Assembly (NCBI RefSeq): GCF_012295525.1
Contig: NZ_CP051167.1
Coordinates: forward strand, 3,579,501-3,643,500
Length of the DNA: 64,000 bases
Direction of reading: 5' to 3'
DNA from: Oxynema aestuarii AP17
GTDB lineage: Bacteria > Cyanobacteriota > Cyanobacteriia > Cyanobacteriales > Laspinemataceae
Both the position numbers and the translations under genes were made by a program. This document shows positions 9,029 to 18,061 of the stretch, piece by piece (position 1 is the first letter of the stretch; each line of letters begins with the position of its first letter). Under the pieces are notes generated by a model. The model saw only the letters and a program-made list of their open reading frames with translations. It ran no database searches and was not told the origin of the DNA.

Positions 9029-10297
9029 ATGGATAACAATAATAGTTCTGCCAACGTTCAATCTCGGGTGCCACCTCGCGTCCCCCTACCGCAACCGCCG
9101 CCGACGCGACCGCCGGGAGGCCGACCGATTAGCGGAATGCCAAAAACTCCAACGTCCAAACCTGCAGAACTCGGGCAAGGCAGCCATTCGACTTTAGTAA
9201 AGCAAATGGTCAAGCACGCCTACGCCCACAAAGCCTCGGACATCCACATTCGGGTGGGGGAAATTCCTCGTTTCCGCATTCGAGGCCAAATGCATCCGGC
9301 AGAAGGCCAGGTTAAAGTGACCCTGGATATGTTCGAGTTATATTTGCGCGAAATTCTGACCCCCAGACAACGAGAAGAATTTGCCAAAAATAAGGAACTG
9401 GATACGGCCATTTTTTACCCCGGTTTAGTACGCTGTCGGGTTAACTGTTTTGAGACCCTCACCGGAGGGGCGATCGTCCTGCGTTTAATTAGCTTGCACG
9501 TTCCCTCGATTGAGGAGTTGGGCTTACCTCCTGTTTTGAAAAAAATTATTTCGCTTTCCCAAGGGTTGGTGTTGGTCACCGGACCGACGGGTTCGGGGAA
9601 ATCGACCACCTTGGCGGCGATGATTCGCCATTTGAATGAAAACGCTTACAAGCACATTATCAGTATTGAAGATCCGATCGAATACGTTCACGCCTCAGAA
9701 AGATGTTTGGTCAGTCAGCGTGAAGTCGGTTTGCATACCCACGATTTCCACAGCAGTTTGCGTTCCGCCTTGCGGGAAGACCCGGATGTTGTCTTGATTG
9801 GGGAAATGCGCGATCGCACTACGATCAATACGGCCCTGCAAGCGGCACAAACGGGTCACCTCGTCCTCGGAACCCTGCACACTCGCAATGCCATCAACGC
9901 GGTCAACCGCCTGTTAAACCTCTTTCCGCCGGAAGATCACCAGTCGATGCGGATTCAAATCGTCGAATCTCTCGCCGCCGTCGTCGCCCAACTGCTGGTT
10001 CCGACTACAGAGGGCGGACGGACTGCCATTCACGATGTTTTAATCAACACTCCGGCAATACAGGATTATTTATTTAAGGGAGAAGATGACGAAGCATTCT
10101 ATTTAATGCGAACGGACACCCACGAAGGAATGCAGGTGATGAACAACGACCTGTATCAAAAGGTGATGACGGGTCGGATTGCTTTGGAAGAAGCGGAGAA
10201 AGTGTCTCCAGATCCGAGCGAATTAGACCGCTTGATGCGAACGGGCGGTTTCGATGCGTCCAAATCTGTTCGGGATTTTTCCAAGTCCTCTCGCTAA
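9029..10297 (+). CDS. pilT2: PilT2-like twitching motility ATPase
   Basis: 422 residues. A Pro-rich N-terminal extension of about 55 residues is followed by the PAS-like N2 domain (ASDIHIRVGEIPRFRIRGQM) and the secretion ATPase core. Walker A is GPTGSGKST, the Asp box is IEDPIEYVH, Walker B is VVLIGEMRD, and the His box is HLVLGTLHT. The AIRNLIRE motif that drives retraction in PilT1 proteins is not obvious. This, with the Pro-rich N-terminus, points to the second cyanobacterial PilT (PilT2), linked in Synechocystis to phototaxis direction. It should power pilus retraction at the inner membrane. A hairpin terminator follows. Confidence 0.88.
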   Translation: MDNNNSSANVQSRVPPRVPLPQPPPTRPPGGRPISGMPKTPTSKPAELGQGSHSTLVKQMVKHAYAHKASDIHIRVGEIPRFRIRGQMHPAEGQVKVTLDMFELYLREILTPRQREEFAKNKELDTAIFYPGLVRCRVNCFETLTGGAIVLRLISLHVPSIEELGLPPVLKKIISLSQGLVLVTGPTGSGKSTTLAAMIRHLNENAYKHIISIEDPIEYVHASERCLVSQREVGLHTHDFHSSLRSALREDPDVVLIGEMRDRTTINTALQAAQTGHLVLGTLHTRNAINAVNRLLNLFPPEDHQSMRIQIVESLAAVVAQLLVPTTEGGRTAIHDVLINTPAIQDYLFKGEDDEAFYLMRTDTHEGMQVMNNDLYQKVMTGRIALEEAEKVSPDPSELDRLMRTGGFDASKSVRDFSKSSR

Positions 10298-10308
10298 AAA
10301 AGATCGGA

Positions 10309-10363
10309 GTCGGGACTCTGACGGGTTCGGGGTCGGGTCTGTTAGAGTCCCGACGTTCTTTTT
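10309..10363 (+). terminator. Rho-independent terminator after pilT2
   Basis: An 11-bp perfect inverted repeat (GTCGGGACTCT ... AGAGTCCCGAC) with a GC-rich loop is followed by GTTCTTTTT. It lies 12 bp after the pilT2 stop codon. Confidence 0.8.
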
Positions 10364-10654
10364 GAGGCGATCGAGATACTGTAGCAAGGGTCGATCCGTT
10401 TTAATACCATTTTTCTAAAACCTCGATGGAGATGGATCGCCTGTAAGGACACGGCACTGCCGTGTTCCCAGCCTCGATCTCTCTCATTATTTTTGAAGCT
10501 TAGTATAAAAAGAAAAGGGTAGAATATTTATCGCACATTCAGAAAAGCCAAACAATTTCAAGATCTTTGAGGGGCGATCGCCCCCGCTCTCTTCCTCGAA
10601 CTCATCGAGAGGGATCGGAAGAGTTAACCGTCGAGCAGAAAGTGAGAATAACGT
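10364..10654. other. Intergenic region with a small palindrome
   Basis: No gene seen. Around 10447-10468 lies a palindrome (ACACGGCACTGCCGTGT). A related motif (GGTAATGCCGTGTCC) recurs at 33650-33665, so it is a dispersed short repeat of the genome. Confidence 0.5.
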
Positions 10655-11830
10655 TCACTCGCGATCGCGGGTAGAGGAGTAACGAGCGAGTAAATTGATG
10701 GCGGATTGTAGGTGTCGTTGAGCCAAAGATTCGGGAGCGAGAATTTTGGCACGGTCGGTATAACGGTTAACCCAAAGCAAGAACTCTTCTAAGGAACGTT
10801 CGGGTAAGGGAAGAGAATAATCGACATATTGATGCTCGCCTTGTCGATCTTTGGGGCCGAGTTTGATGTGTTGATGAGGATGGCGACGCTCGCCTTCGAG
10901 AATGAAATTGACGACCGGAGGGAAAAAGCGCACTTTCACCGAGATCGGTTCTAAGGTGCCATTGAGTTCGGCTTGTTGTTCGTCGAGTTCGCCTAAATAC
11001 AAACCCCATCCGTTTTCGAGTAACCCATGAGCCGCCTCTAAACGTTGTTCTTGTATAGTGAGAGGACGTTGCTGGTTGAGGAATCGGCAATAGTTACGGA
11101 AGCGATTCAACCGACTGACGGCGAGTTGTCCGGTTTCGACATATTCGTAAACCAGATACCAAGCAATATCGTGATAAATCAATTGTAACGGCCAGATGCG
11201 GGTAGAACCATACCGATCGCGACCGTAAAGATCGAGGGAGCGCGATAATTCGACAGCTTGACCGTCGAGGATGGCGGTTTCGAGTCGGTCGAGTTGAGCG
11301 AAAAGGGTATCTCGTCTGGAACCGCGCAGATGTTCCGGGTCGGTTTCGACTATCGTGCGATTGAGATGGGAGCGCACGGGATAGAACAATTTCCCTTGAG
11401 CTTCTACATCTAAACCGCGCAATCTTTTGCTGACTTGTTGGTAAACGCGACGGGCGATCGGATTGGCTTGATACTGGGCTTGAGAGGCTAAAGCATGCAA
11501 TGCCACTTGCAATTCTTCTAAGGTCATGGCGCCCGTGCCGAGATAGTAACCCCAACGATACATGCGGCGATCGAGGATCTTGTAATCGCGTAAGGTTTCT
11601 AAATCTTTGCGTAACGTTGCCGGAGCTGGATAATCCGGCGGCCATTGAAACTCACTCCCCAACTCCAAGACTTTCGCTCGCACAGCATCGAGAGCATTGC
11701 GATGTTTCTCCGATTCCTTGATTTTGCATTCCCCCACCCCTGGATAACGCACTAGGGTGGCCATCAACACCATCAATCGCTCGAAAGCCGTGCGATCCGA
11801 ATAAGCATGAATACTGGGTTTTTTGGCCAT
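10655..11830 (-). CDS. WYL-domain transcriptional regulator next to the CRISPR locus
   Basis: 391 residues. The N-terminus (about 10-120) looks like a winged helix (ATLRKDLETLRDYKILDRRM). The middle carries the WYL-type beta domain (RIWPLQLIYHDIAWYLVYEY, then RLNRFRNY), and the C-terminus has the usual WCX-like segment. WYL proteins bind ligands, often nucleic acids or nucleotides, and repress genes; a WYL regulator (Sll7009) represses a CRISPR locus in Synechocystis. Here the gene is divergent from the cmr operon with about 250 bp between them, so control of cmr is a reasonable inference, not shown. Confidence 0.85.
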   Translation of the reverse strand: MAKKPSIHAYSDRTAFERLMVLMATLVRYPGVGECKIKESEKHRNALDAVRAKVLELGSEFQWPPDYPAPATLRKDLETLRDYKILDRRMYRWGYYLGTGAMTLEELQVALHALASQAQYQANPIARRVYQQVSKRLRGLDVEAQGKLFYPVRSHLNRTIVETDPEHLRGSRRDTLFAQLDRLETAILDGQAVELSRSLDLYGRDRYGSTRIWPLQLIYHDIAWYLVYEYVETGQLAVSRLNRFRNYCRFLNQQRPLTIQEQRLEAAHGLLENGWGLYLGELDEQQAELNGTLEPISVKVRFFPPVVNFILEGERRHPHQHIKLGPKDRQGEHQYVDYSLPLPERSLEEFLLWVNRYTDRAKILAPESLAQRHLQSAINLLARYSSTRDRE

Positions 11831-12084
11831 TTCGCCCTCTCCCCTCTCTATTGCCGCTTTCCAAAAAAAAGATAATATCGATCTCTTTCTTACGAGAATC
11901 CTTCAACCCCAGACGTAAAGAAACATTACCCGCTTGAAAGAAAAATTGGTAAATATTGTGAAATTAAAGACAAGCGGGAATAGAAAGTCTATACTTGAGG
12001 GAGAGAATTAAATGAGATTAAAACCCGTCAAAGGGGAAGAGGGGTAAAGCCCTCACTGGATGGCGATTACTTAACTATAAGGAT
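11831..12084. promoter_or_regulatory. Divergent promoter region between WYL regulator and cmr operon
   Basis: 254 bp without a gene, bracketed by leftward WYL and rightward cmr genes. It is AT-rich compared with the flanks. Promoters for both units must lie here, and an operator for the WYL protein is likely. I could not single out a convincing -10/-35 pair. Confidence 0.45.
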
Positions 12085-12258
12085 ATGAGTAAGGAACCTT
12101 TTTGGCAAGCAAAAATCTGGGGATTGTTACACGATCCGGCGTTGAAAGCATTGCATGATCATACCGAACGCGGTGATGAGGGATTTTGGCACTATCTACA
12201 AATCATCAATGATGCCATCCACGCCCCCAGTTGCCAAACATCTATTAAAACCATCTAA
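12085..12258 (+). pseudogene. Remnant of the Cas10/Cmr2 HD domain N-terminus
   Basis: A 57-codon frame opening MSKEPFWQAKIWGLLHDPAL and continuing KALHDHTERG. The WGLLHDPALKAL block is the N-terminal HD motif region of Cmr2-type Cas10 (LHDPPxKAL in archaeal Cmr2). After about 40 residues the similarity stops and the frame ends with TAA at 12256. The main cas10 ATG follows 11 bp later in a different frame. I read this as the left-over start of a once longer cas10 whose HD domain has been deleted. It has an AAGG ribosome-binding site, so a short peptide could still be made. Confidence 0.65.
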
Positions 12259-12269
12259 AAGTTAAGCTC

Positions 12270-13991
12270 ATGACTGAATATACTGCCATTACATTTGCTC
12301 CAGTACAAGGGTTTATTGAAAAGTCACGGAAATTACGAGATTTATATGGAGCTTCGATCGTCCTGTCTTATTTAAGCTCTAAGCTCGTAGAATCAGCATT
12401 ATCTCAGGGATTGGAAGTTATTTCACCGGGATTGCCGAATTTGCAAAAAGGGATGCCTAATCGGATCCTCATTAAAGGAAAATTCGAGCGTAATGATGTT
12501 GAAAAAGTTTTGTTGGATGAATGGAAAAAAGTTTTAGTTATTTGTCGAGAATGGATAGAAGAGAATTTGGGTTTTCCCAAAGATAATTATTCTTGGTCGC
12601 AAACCGAAGAGCAAAAAGGGAAGCAAAAAGGAGAATGGGAGCGCTGGGAAAGTTATACCTGGGAAATTTTCTGGGGACATGGTAACTCTGTCGATCGCGC
12701 AATGGAAGACTTAGAAACTCGGAAGTTAAAACGAGGTTGGACGGGGATTAATTGGATGGGCGAAAGTTCGAGTTTAACCGGAACGGATGCGATCGCATGG
12801 CATCAGCTAGGAAGAACATTAGAGAAAGGTGAAGATCCGGGGCGATCGCTCACCCCCGAAGAAAAAGACGCCCTCGAACTATTCTACCGACGTTTATCCT
12901 GGTTACTGGATAATCCAGACTATCGAGTAGGGAAACCTCATTTATCTTTACAACAACTCAGAGACTATGAAGAGTCAAAGCCAGAAGAGATTGGTAAATA
13001 TATTGCACCTAACGAACGTTTAAGTATTCCCGAATTAGTTAAACGCTTAGTTACTTACGATGCTATTGCCGATGAAATCGACATGGTCAAACTTAAACCA
13101 ACTAAAAACGATCCAGAGTTCAAAGATATTAATCGTAATGCTGGATATTGGACAGCTTGGTTTATGGGGGATGGGGATAAAGTAGGAGACAAATTACAAA
13201 TCCTTGCCACTCGTAACCCTGACAATTTAGAAGAGGGCGATCGTAATTTAAAAACCTTTACCGACCTTATGAGAAACTGGGGTAAAGAATTTGAAAAGCA
13301 GTCCGATTCATTTACAGCCGGAGAAATGCGCGTTATTTACGCAGGTGGCGATGATTTTTTAGGAGTTTTATATAGTAAAGAAAGCAAGAACCAGGAAAAC
13401 GCATTGAAAATCAAACCGAGCGATGCTTTTGAATGGTTACGGAAGCTACCAATTTATTGGGAACAGTTACAAAAAGATATTGACGATCGATTAAAACTTC
13501 AGTTTACCTTTAGTGTGGGTTTTGTATGGGCTGGGCATCAAGTTCCCCAACGAGATATTTTACAACATTGTCGGGAAGCCGAGAAACGGGCAAAGAGTTT
13601 AGGGCGCGATCGCGTGACGATTCGTGTGGTATTTAATAGTGGTCAATATGTGCAATGGACTTGTCCTTGGGATTATTTAGATATTTTAACCAAATATCGC
13701 GATCGCAATCAAAAAACAGGAGCAGAAGCCAATTGGAATCACATTTACAGCGATTGGGCGCAATTAAAAGCTCGTCATGCAATTCGCTTGCAAACAACTG
13801 AAAACAATCCGATCGTTAAAGATATTGCCTTATCTTTATTTGATTTATATTTTGATAATGCAGCAGATCGGTTTCGTAAACAGCGAAAGTGGGTTTATTT
13901 GACTGGAAAGATCGACGATGAAACAATAGTTAAGTGGTTGGATGACCTGATTGAAATAGGATGGCAACTATGTCGAAGTTCGAGTATTTAA
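12270..13991 (+). CDS. cmr2: Type III-B Cas10/Cmr2 lacking the HD domain
   Basis: 573 residues. It starts directly at the first palm domain (AITFAPVQGFIEKSRKLRDL, about 6-25). The second palm domain holds the cyclase motif in VIYAGGDDFLGVL (GGDD at about 359-362), so synthesis of cyclic oligoadenylate from ATP upon target RNA binding should be possible. Typical full-length Cmr2 proteins carry about 200 more residues with the HD DNase in front; here those are missing. The matching effector is the CARF-HEPN gene downstream. First large gene of an operon with overlapping neighbours: cmr3 begins inside its last codons. Confidence 0.9.
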   Translation: MTEYTAITFAPVQGFIEKSRKLRDLYGASIVLSYLSSKLVESALSQGLEVISPGLPNLQKGMPNRILIKGKFERNDVEKVLLDEWKKVLVICREWIEENLGFPKDNYSWSQTEEQKGKQKGEWERWESYTWEIFWGHGNSVDRAMEDLETRKLKRGWTGINWMGESSSLTGTDAIAWHQLGRTLEKGEDPGRSLTPEEKDALELFYRRLSWLLDNPDYRVGKPHLSLQQLRDYEESKPEEIGKYIAPNERLSIPELVKRLVTYDAIADEIDMVKLKPTKNDPEFKDINRNAGYWTAWFMGDGDKVGDKLQILATRNPDNLEEGDRNLKTFTDLMRNWGKEFEKQSDSFTAGEMRVIYAGGDDFLGVLYSKESKNQENALKIKPSDAFEWLRKLPIYWEQLQKDIDDRLKLQFTFSVGFVWAGHQVPQRDILQHCREAEKRAKSLGRDRVTIRVVFNSGQYVQWTCPWDYLDILTKYRDRNQKTGAEANWNHIYSDWAQLKARHAIRLQTTENNPIVKDIALSLFDLYFDNAADRFRKQRKWVYLTGKIDDETIVKWLDDLIEIGWQLCRSSSI

Positions 13992-15097
13992 TTACGATTT
14001 CTCCCTTGGGGTTAATGTATGGTAGTGCTGGAGCATTTTTATCTCCAGAAAATTTAGTGGGGCGATCGGGAAGTAAATTCCCACCAGATGCAGCTACGGT
14101 TGCCGGACTTTTCTTTAATGCTAATCGAGAGAATCAATTTATCGACCATGAACAACTTCAACAAAATTTAGTCATCACCGGTCCGTTTTGGGCAAATCGA
14201 GATACTCCCAAACAGTTTTACGTACCCATTCCTTGGTATAAAATTTTAGGAGATGATGATAGTGACGAATGGACTCTTCTTGAAAAAAAACATAATGGCC
14301 AACCTATTGAGAGCGGAAAATCTGAAAGCTCATCGGATACTCAATGGTGTTTGGGGCGGCATGAGTGGCATCGGAACAATAAAGATTTACAGCCAGAATA
14401 TAGTTGGCAGTTAATTGATAATTGGGAGTTTTCGGCTAACCAATTACATAAAAATAAAGGAACAACTCAAGCTATTGCTAAAGCTCCTTGGGAATTTGTT
14501 TCGTTTCTGCATCCTAAAATCAGAGCTGACGAACGGCATGTTGTAGAACAAGATGGACTCTTCCTGGAAAATGCCGTGCAGTTGGATCGACAATACTGTC
14601 TAGTTTACTTATCCAATTACGAAATTCCTGATGGATGGTATCGTTTTGGTGGGGAAGGGCATCTAGTAGAACTAGAAACACAACTCTTGCCTGAAAAACA
14701 CAAAATCAACTTATTACTAGAGCAAAAAATCCAACATGCTTGTGCTTTAATTACTCCTGGAGTATGGGGATCTAATAAGTTGTCATATCGTTATCCCAAA
14801 CATGCAAGTTTTCCACGCAAAGGAATGAAATTGTTAACGGATAAAGCCATTCCTTATCGTTATCGTTTGGGTCACAATAAAAAAGATCGAGAACAAGGAG
14901 AAGAAAAATATAAGACAGGAAGATTAAGCCGAGGTCGTTATGCAATGCCTCCTGGAAGCGTTTATGTTTTCAAGCATCCCTTAAATATGAATTGGTGGGA
15001 TTTTCCTGATGAGTGGTTCCCTAAAGAAGGATTTCCACTGAAACATCTAGGATGTAGTTTGTGTTTGCCTGTAAAGATTCAAGGAGTACCTCAGTAA
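13970..15097 (+). CDS. cmr3: Type III-B RAMP protein Cmr3
   Basis: 375 residues from the second in-frame ATG (MSKFEYLITISPLG), 9 bp inside the longest frame; both starts overlap the cas10 end. The N-terminal block EYLITISPLGLMYGSAGAFL is typical of the Cas5-like Cmr3 RAMP fold, and the glycine-rich C-terminal half (RLSRGRYAMPPGSVYVFKHP) is the usual RAMP loop. Cmr3 contacts Cas10 and the crRNA 5' tag in the Cmr complex. The stop codon overlaps the cmr4 start (TAATG at 15095). Confidence 0.85.
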   Translation: MSKFEYLITISPLGLMYGSAGAFLSPENLVGRSGSKFPPDAATVAGLFFNANRENQFIDHEQLQQNLVITGPFWANRDTPKQFYVPIPWYKILGDDDSDEWTLLEKKHNGQPIESGKSESSSDTQWCLGRHEWHRNNKDLQPEYSWQLIDNWEFSANQLHKNKGTTQAIAKAPWEFVSFLHPKIRADERHVVEQDGLFLENAVQLDRQYCLVYLSNYEIPDGWYRFGGEGHLVELETQLLPEKHKINLLLEQKIQHACALITPGVWGSNKLSYRYPKHASFPRKGMKLLTDKAIPYRYRLGHNKKDREQGEEKYKTGRLSRGRYAMPPGSVYVFKHPLNMNWWDFPDEWFPKEGFPLKHLGCSLCLPVKIQGVPQ

Positions 15098-15918
15098 TGT
15101 ACAACAAAGCCTACGGAATTATTGAAACCCTAGCCCCGCTTCATGTTGGAGCTACTGCTGGAGAAGAAACCGGAAATCTCAACTTAATTTTCCGCGATCA
15201 ATTTACACAAACGGGTATCATTCCAGGTAGCTCAATTCGGGGACGATTTCGTGCAGACATGAGAAGCCGTCACCCTGGAGAAGAACAAAGGTGGTACGGA
15301 CATGAAGCGGTTGAAGGTCGTCAAGATGGTGGAACAACTGAAGCCTTAGTTAAATTTGAATATGCTTCGTTAGTGTGGTTTCCTGTTTTTTGCCCCGGTC
15401 AACCTGTCGTCTGGGTTAGTTGTCCTCTTCTATTAAAACGATTTAAGCGTCTTGCGGGCATCGATGAAAATGTCCCCGCTCCTTATACAGCACAAAGAGG
15501 ATTACAAGGGCGACAAATGCAAGATCGTGGGAAGATTCTATTTTTTAACTTAGGATTTCTAGAAATTGAAAATGAAGAGAATCTATCTCAATGGATTCCT
15601 CATGGAACTGATTTAGATGCTAATAAATTAGTGGTCGTTCACGATAACGATATTGCGATGTTGCATGATATGGCTTTATATCGTCAAAGTCGGGTAAAGT
15701 TGTTAGATGACATGAAAAAAGTTGATACTGAAAAGGGAGCTTTTTTTAATACTGAAGCCTTGCCCGAAGGGAGTATCCTCGTGTTCCCCATTGCCTTGAA
15801 AGAAAAGGGATGGAAGCCATTTAATGAAGAGCAAAACTCTTGCGAATTATATTTTGGTGGCTTGGAATCAATTGGGTTTGGCCGTTGTCTTGTATCTCTT
15901 GCAGGAGATTATCAATAA
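15097..15918 (+). CDS. cmr4: Type III-B backbone RAMP protein Cmr4
   Basis: 273 residues starting MYNKAYGIIETLAPLHVGAT, preceded by AAGGAG. The segment GIIPGSSIRGRFRADMR is the RAMP nucleic-acid-binding loop, and the C-terminal GGLESIGFGRCLV is the G-rich loop. Cmr4 forms the Cas7-like filament along the crRNA and cuts target RNA every 6 nt with a catalytic Asp in the thumb loop; I cannot place that Asp with certainty, though VHDNDIAMLHDM is a candidate area. Start and stop both overlap neighbours by one base (TAATG). Confidence 0.88.
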   Translation: MYNKAYGIIETLAPLHVGATAGEETGNLNLIFRDQFTQTGIIPGSSIRGRFRADMRSRHPGEEQRWYGHEAVEGRQDGGTTEALVKFEYASLVWFPVFCPGQPVVWVSCPLLLKRFKRLAGIDENVPAPYTAQRGLQGRQMQDRGKILFFNLGFLEIENEENLSQWIPHGTDLDANKLVVVHDNDIAMLHDMALYRQSRVKLLDDMKKVDTEKGAFFNTEALPEGSILVFPIALKEKGWKPFNEEQNSCELYFGGLESIGFGRCLVSLAGDYQ

Positions 15919-16334
15919 TGGGTTGGAAATCTTACGAACTCGATCGCGCAGCTCAAAAGTTAGTTTTAGCCGCACGGGAACGCGACTCAAAGTCGCTTAA
16001 TCAATCTTATAAAATGCGGATGGCAGTTGCTTACGGTTTGGAACGATTTTGGGGCGAACATCTGCGTTTGGCTGGTAAAGAAAAAAATAAATCGATTTTC
16101 TGGAAGGAAACATGGGACGCACTACAGAAAATCATGAAAAATGCAGGAGTGACAATTCCTAACGATCGAGTCAATCCTGACAATACACAACAAATTCAAA
16201 GTATGTCTGAAAAACTTTGGAAATTATCATTAGAGGACCAACGAGTTACTTTAGCTGTCCTAACTCAACTTTGCGATTGCATAGTTTGGTGGACTCAACG
16301 ATATAAAGGAGGGAAAAATGAGACAGATTCCTGA
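15918..16334 (+). CDS. cmr5: Type III-B small subunit Cmr5
   Basis: 138 residues from the ATG that overlaps the cmr4 stop (TAATG). All-helical, starting MGWKSYELDRAAQKLVLAAR, with a conserved helix MRMAVAYGLERFW and a C-terminal helix ending CIVWWTQRYKGG. Cmr5 forms the inner filament of the Cmr complex. Family length is 120-150 residues, which fits. The longer frame from 15840 lies inside cmr4 and is not used. Confidence 0.85.
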   Translation: MGWKSYELDRAAQKLVLAARERDSKSLNQSYKMRMAVAYGLERFWGEHLRLAGKEKNKSIFWKETWDALQKIMKNAGVTIPNDRVNPDNTQQIQSMSEKLWKLSLEDQRVTLAVLTQLCDCIVWWTQRYKGGKNETDS

Positions 16335-18057
16335 TGCCTATAAAAAAGTTCCGATGATGTTTCGATCGCCAATTCCCGGGCGTTCTCAATTACAATATCT
16401 CGACAAAGATAAAAAGAAAGCGCGTGAAGCGCAAGACGTTGAAAAGTGGGTTAGTGAATGGACAGATAAATCACAACTCATTCCAGAAGAAAATGCACGG
16501 GATGTAGAGACTGAAACATTTCAAGCGAAGTCTTATCAAGTGTCTTGGCGTTTTGTGACGAATGGGGGGCAAGATGATGGGATCGTTCGTCCTGTCATTG
16601 GCGCTTCGGGAATCCCTTTTTACCCAGGGAGCAGCATGAAAGGTGCATTTCGGCAAGCTTGCGAACAGGCAGAACAACTAGGAGAAATTCCGGAAGGAAC
16701 TTGCAATATTTATTGTGGTAATGAAACAGATATTACCCCAGGATGTTTGAGGTTTGAAGGTGCTTATCCTACCAACGATTGGAGAGAAGGTTTACTTGAC
16801 TTAGTTCACCCTCAGCAAGGTTGGCAAGTCATAACTCCTGACACTAACAAGAAACCAAATGGGGAAAGTGCATATGCTCAAATTTCTCTAGACCGACCCA
16901 CTTTAAGGTTTGCAATTTCCAGTGCTAAGCCGTTGTCCTCGCAACAGTGGGAACAAATTTGGCAGATTTGGGAAAAAGCGATCGCCTCTGGATTGGGGTC
17001 AAAAGTTTCTGGGGGGTACGGTCAAATCAATCAAACATCTCATCGTATTCTTTATAAAGCCAAGCTAAAAGGTCAAGGCCAAGCCGCTAAATTGATTGAT
17101 GAAACTGGAGAATTTCGCCCTAATATTTTTCGGGCGGCACTTCGAGGTCATGCTTTAAGAATTTTTGGAGGCTTGACAGATGAAAGCACGGCACAAAATC
17201 TAGTTCAACATTTATTTGGAGGCATTCAAGGAAATGAACCGACCGTCGGACTCTTAGGATTTCAATTTCAACCTTCACAACTGGAAATTGAATCTTTTGG
17301 TTCGGGTCAATACGCTCAACCTACTTATGATGTAAAAGGTGAACTTATTTGGTTTCTAACTCGACCAATTGCCGACCCAAACCAAGAAAGAAGATTAAAA
17401 AATCTAGTCGCTAGATTAATGCAATTTGCCATGATTTTTGGGGGCTTTGGCAAATCATGGCGCCGTGTCGATCATCGAATATTCTTTGAAGAATATTATG
17501 AGGACACATATAAAGCTTTAATTGGTTGTCATTGGCAATGGTTAGACAAATCAACAAAACGACGCAATGTTAAAGTAGGTCGAACAGAAAAAATCGCTGA
17601 ATTTATAGATCGGGTTCGAGATACTGCGAGAGAATGGATTCAATGTCAAAATCAGCCGCTCAATGAAAACCAATGGGCTAGCGATTGGCGAGAAGCTTGG
17701 CATCCCAGGAATGTTCAAGTTTGGGGTCGTGTCGCAGAGGATATGGATGACAGTGTAGCAGTACATTGGTTTCACAAGTCCTATCAACAAAGAATTCAAG
17801 GTATACAGTCAGAAGGCTCGATCTACAAGTCATCGGTAACCGGAAAACTTGGCCAAATCAGCTTAATTTGGCATCGAATGTATCCTGTTATCCTGGTCAA
17901 AAAGAATCCTGAAGATCCAAAACAGCCAATTGTCAAAAATACTTGTCGTTATTTGGAACTTATTACAATTTTTCCAGATAACTCTAAAGAATGCGATCGG
18001 TTTTTAGAGTTTTTGCATACTCATCCTGAAAATTTTCAATTATTGTGGGGAGAATAA
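16318..18057 (+). CDS. cmr6: Two-domain RAMP protein: Cmr6 fused to a Cmr1-like half
   Basis: 579 residues. The first half (about 1-240) has the Cmr6/Cas7-like loop GIPFYPGSSMKGAFRQAC (residues 100-117) and a closing glycine loop GLGSKVSGGYGQI. The second half (about 255-560) begins with FRPNIFRAALRGHALRIFGG, a second RAMP start typical of Cmr1 or Cmr6, plus MIFGGFGKSWRRVDH. There is no separate cmr1 in the locus, so this protein probably supplies both 3'-end subunits. RBS AAGGAGG precedes the ATG, which lies inside the last codons of cmr5. Usual Cmr6 length is about 300. Confidence 0.8.
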   Translation: MRQIPDAYKKVPMMFRSPIPGRSQLQYLDKDKKKAREAQDVEKWVSEWTDKSQLIPEENARDVETETFQAKSYQVSWRFVTNGGQDDGIVRPVIGASGIPFYPGSSMKGAFRQACEQAEQLGEIPEGTCNIYCGNETDITPGCLRFEGAYPTNDWREGLLDLVHPQQGWQVITPDTNKKPNGESAYAQISLDRPTLRFAISSAKPLSSQQWEQIWQIWEKAIASGLGSKVSGGYGQINQTSHRILYKAKLKGQGQAAKLIDETGEFRPNIFRAALRGHALRIFGGLTDESTAQNLVQHLFGGIQGNEPTVGLLGFQFQPSQLEIESFGSGQYAQPTYDVKGELIWFLTRPIADPNQERRLKNLVARLMQFAMIFGGFGKSWRRVDHRIFFEEYYEDTYKALIGCHWQWLDKSTKRRNVKVGRTEKIAEFIDRVRDTAREWIQCQNQPLNENQWASDWREAWHPRNVQVWGRVAEDMDDSVAVHWFHKSYQQRIQGIQSEGSIYKSSVTGKLGQISLIWHRMYPVILVKKNPEDPKQPIVKNTCRYLELITIFPDNSKECDRFLEFLHTHPENFQLLWGE

Positions 18058-18061
18058 GGTT

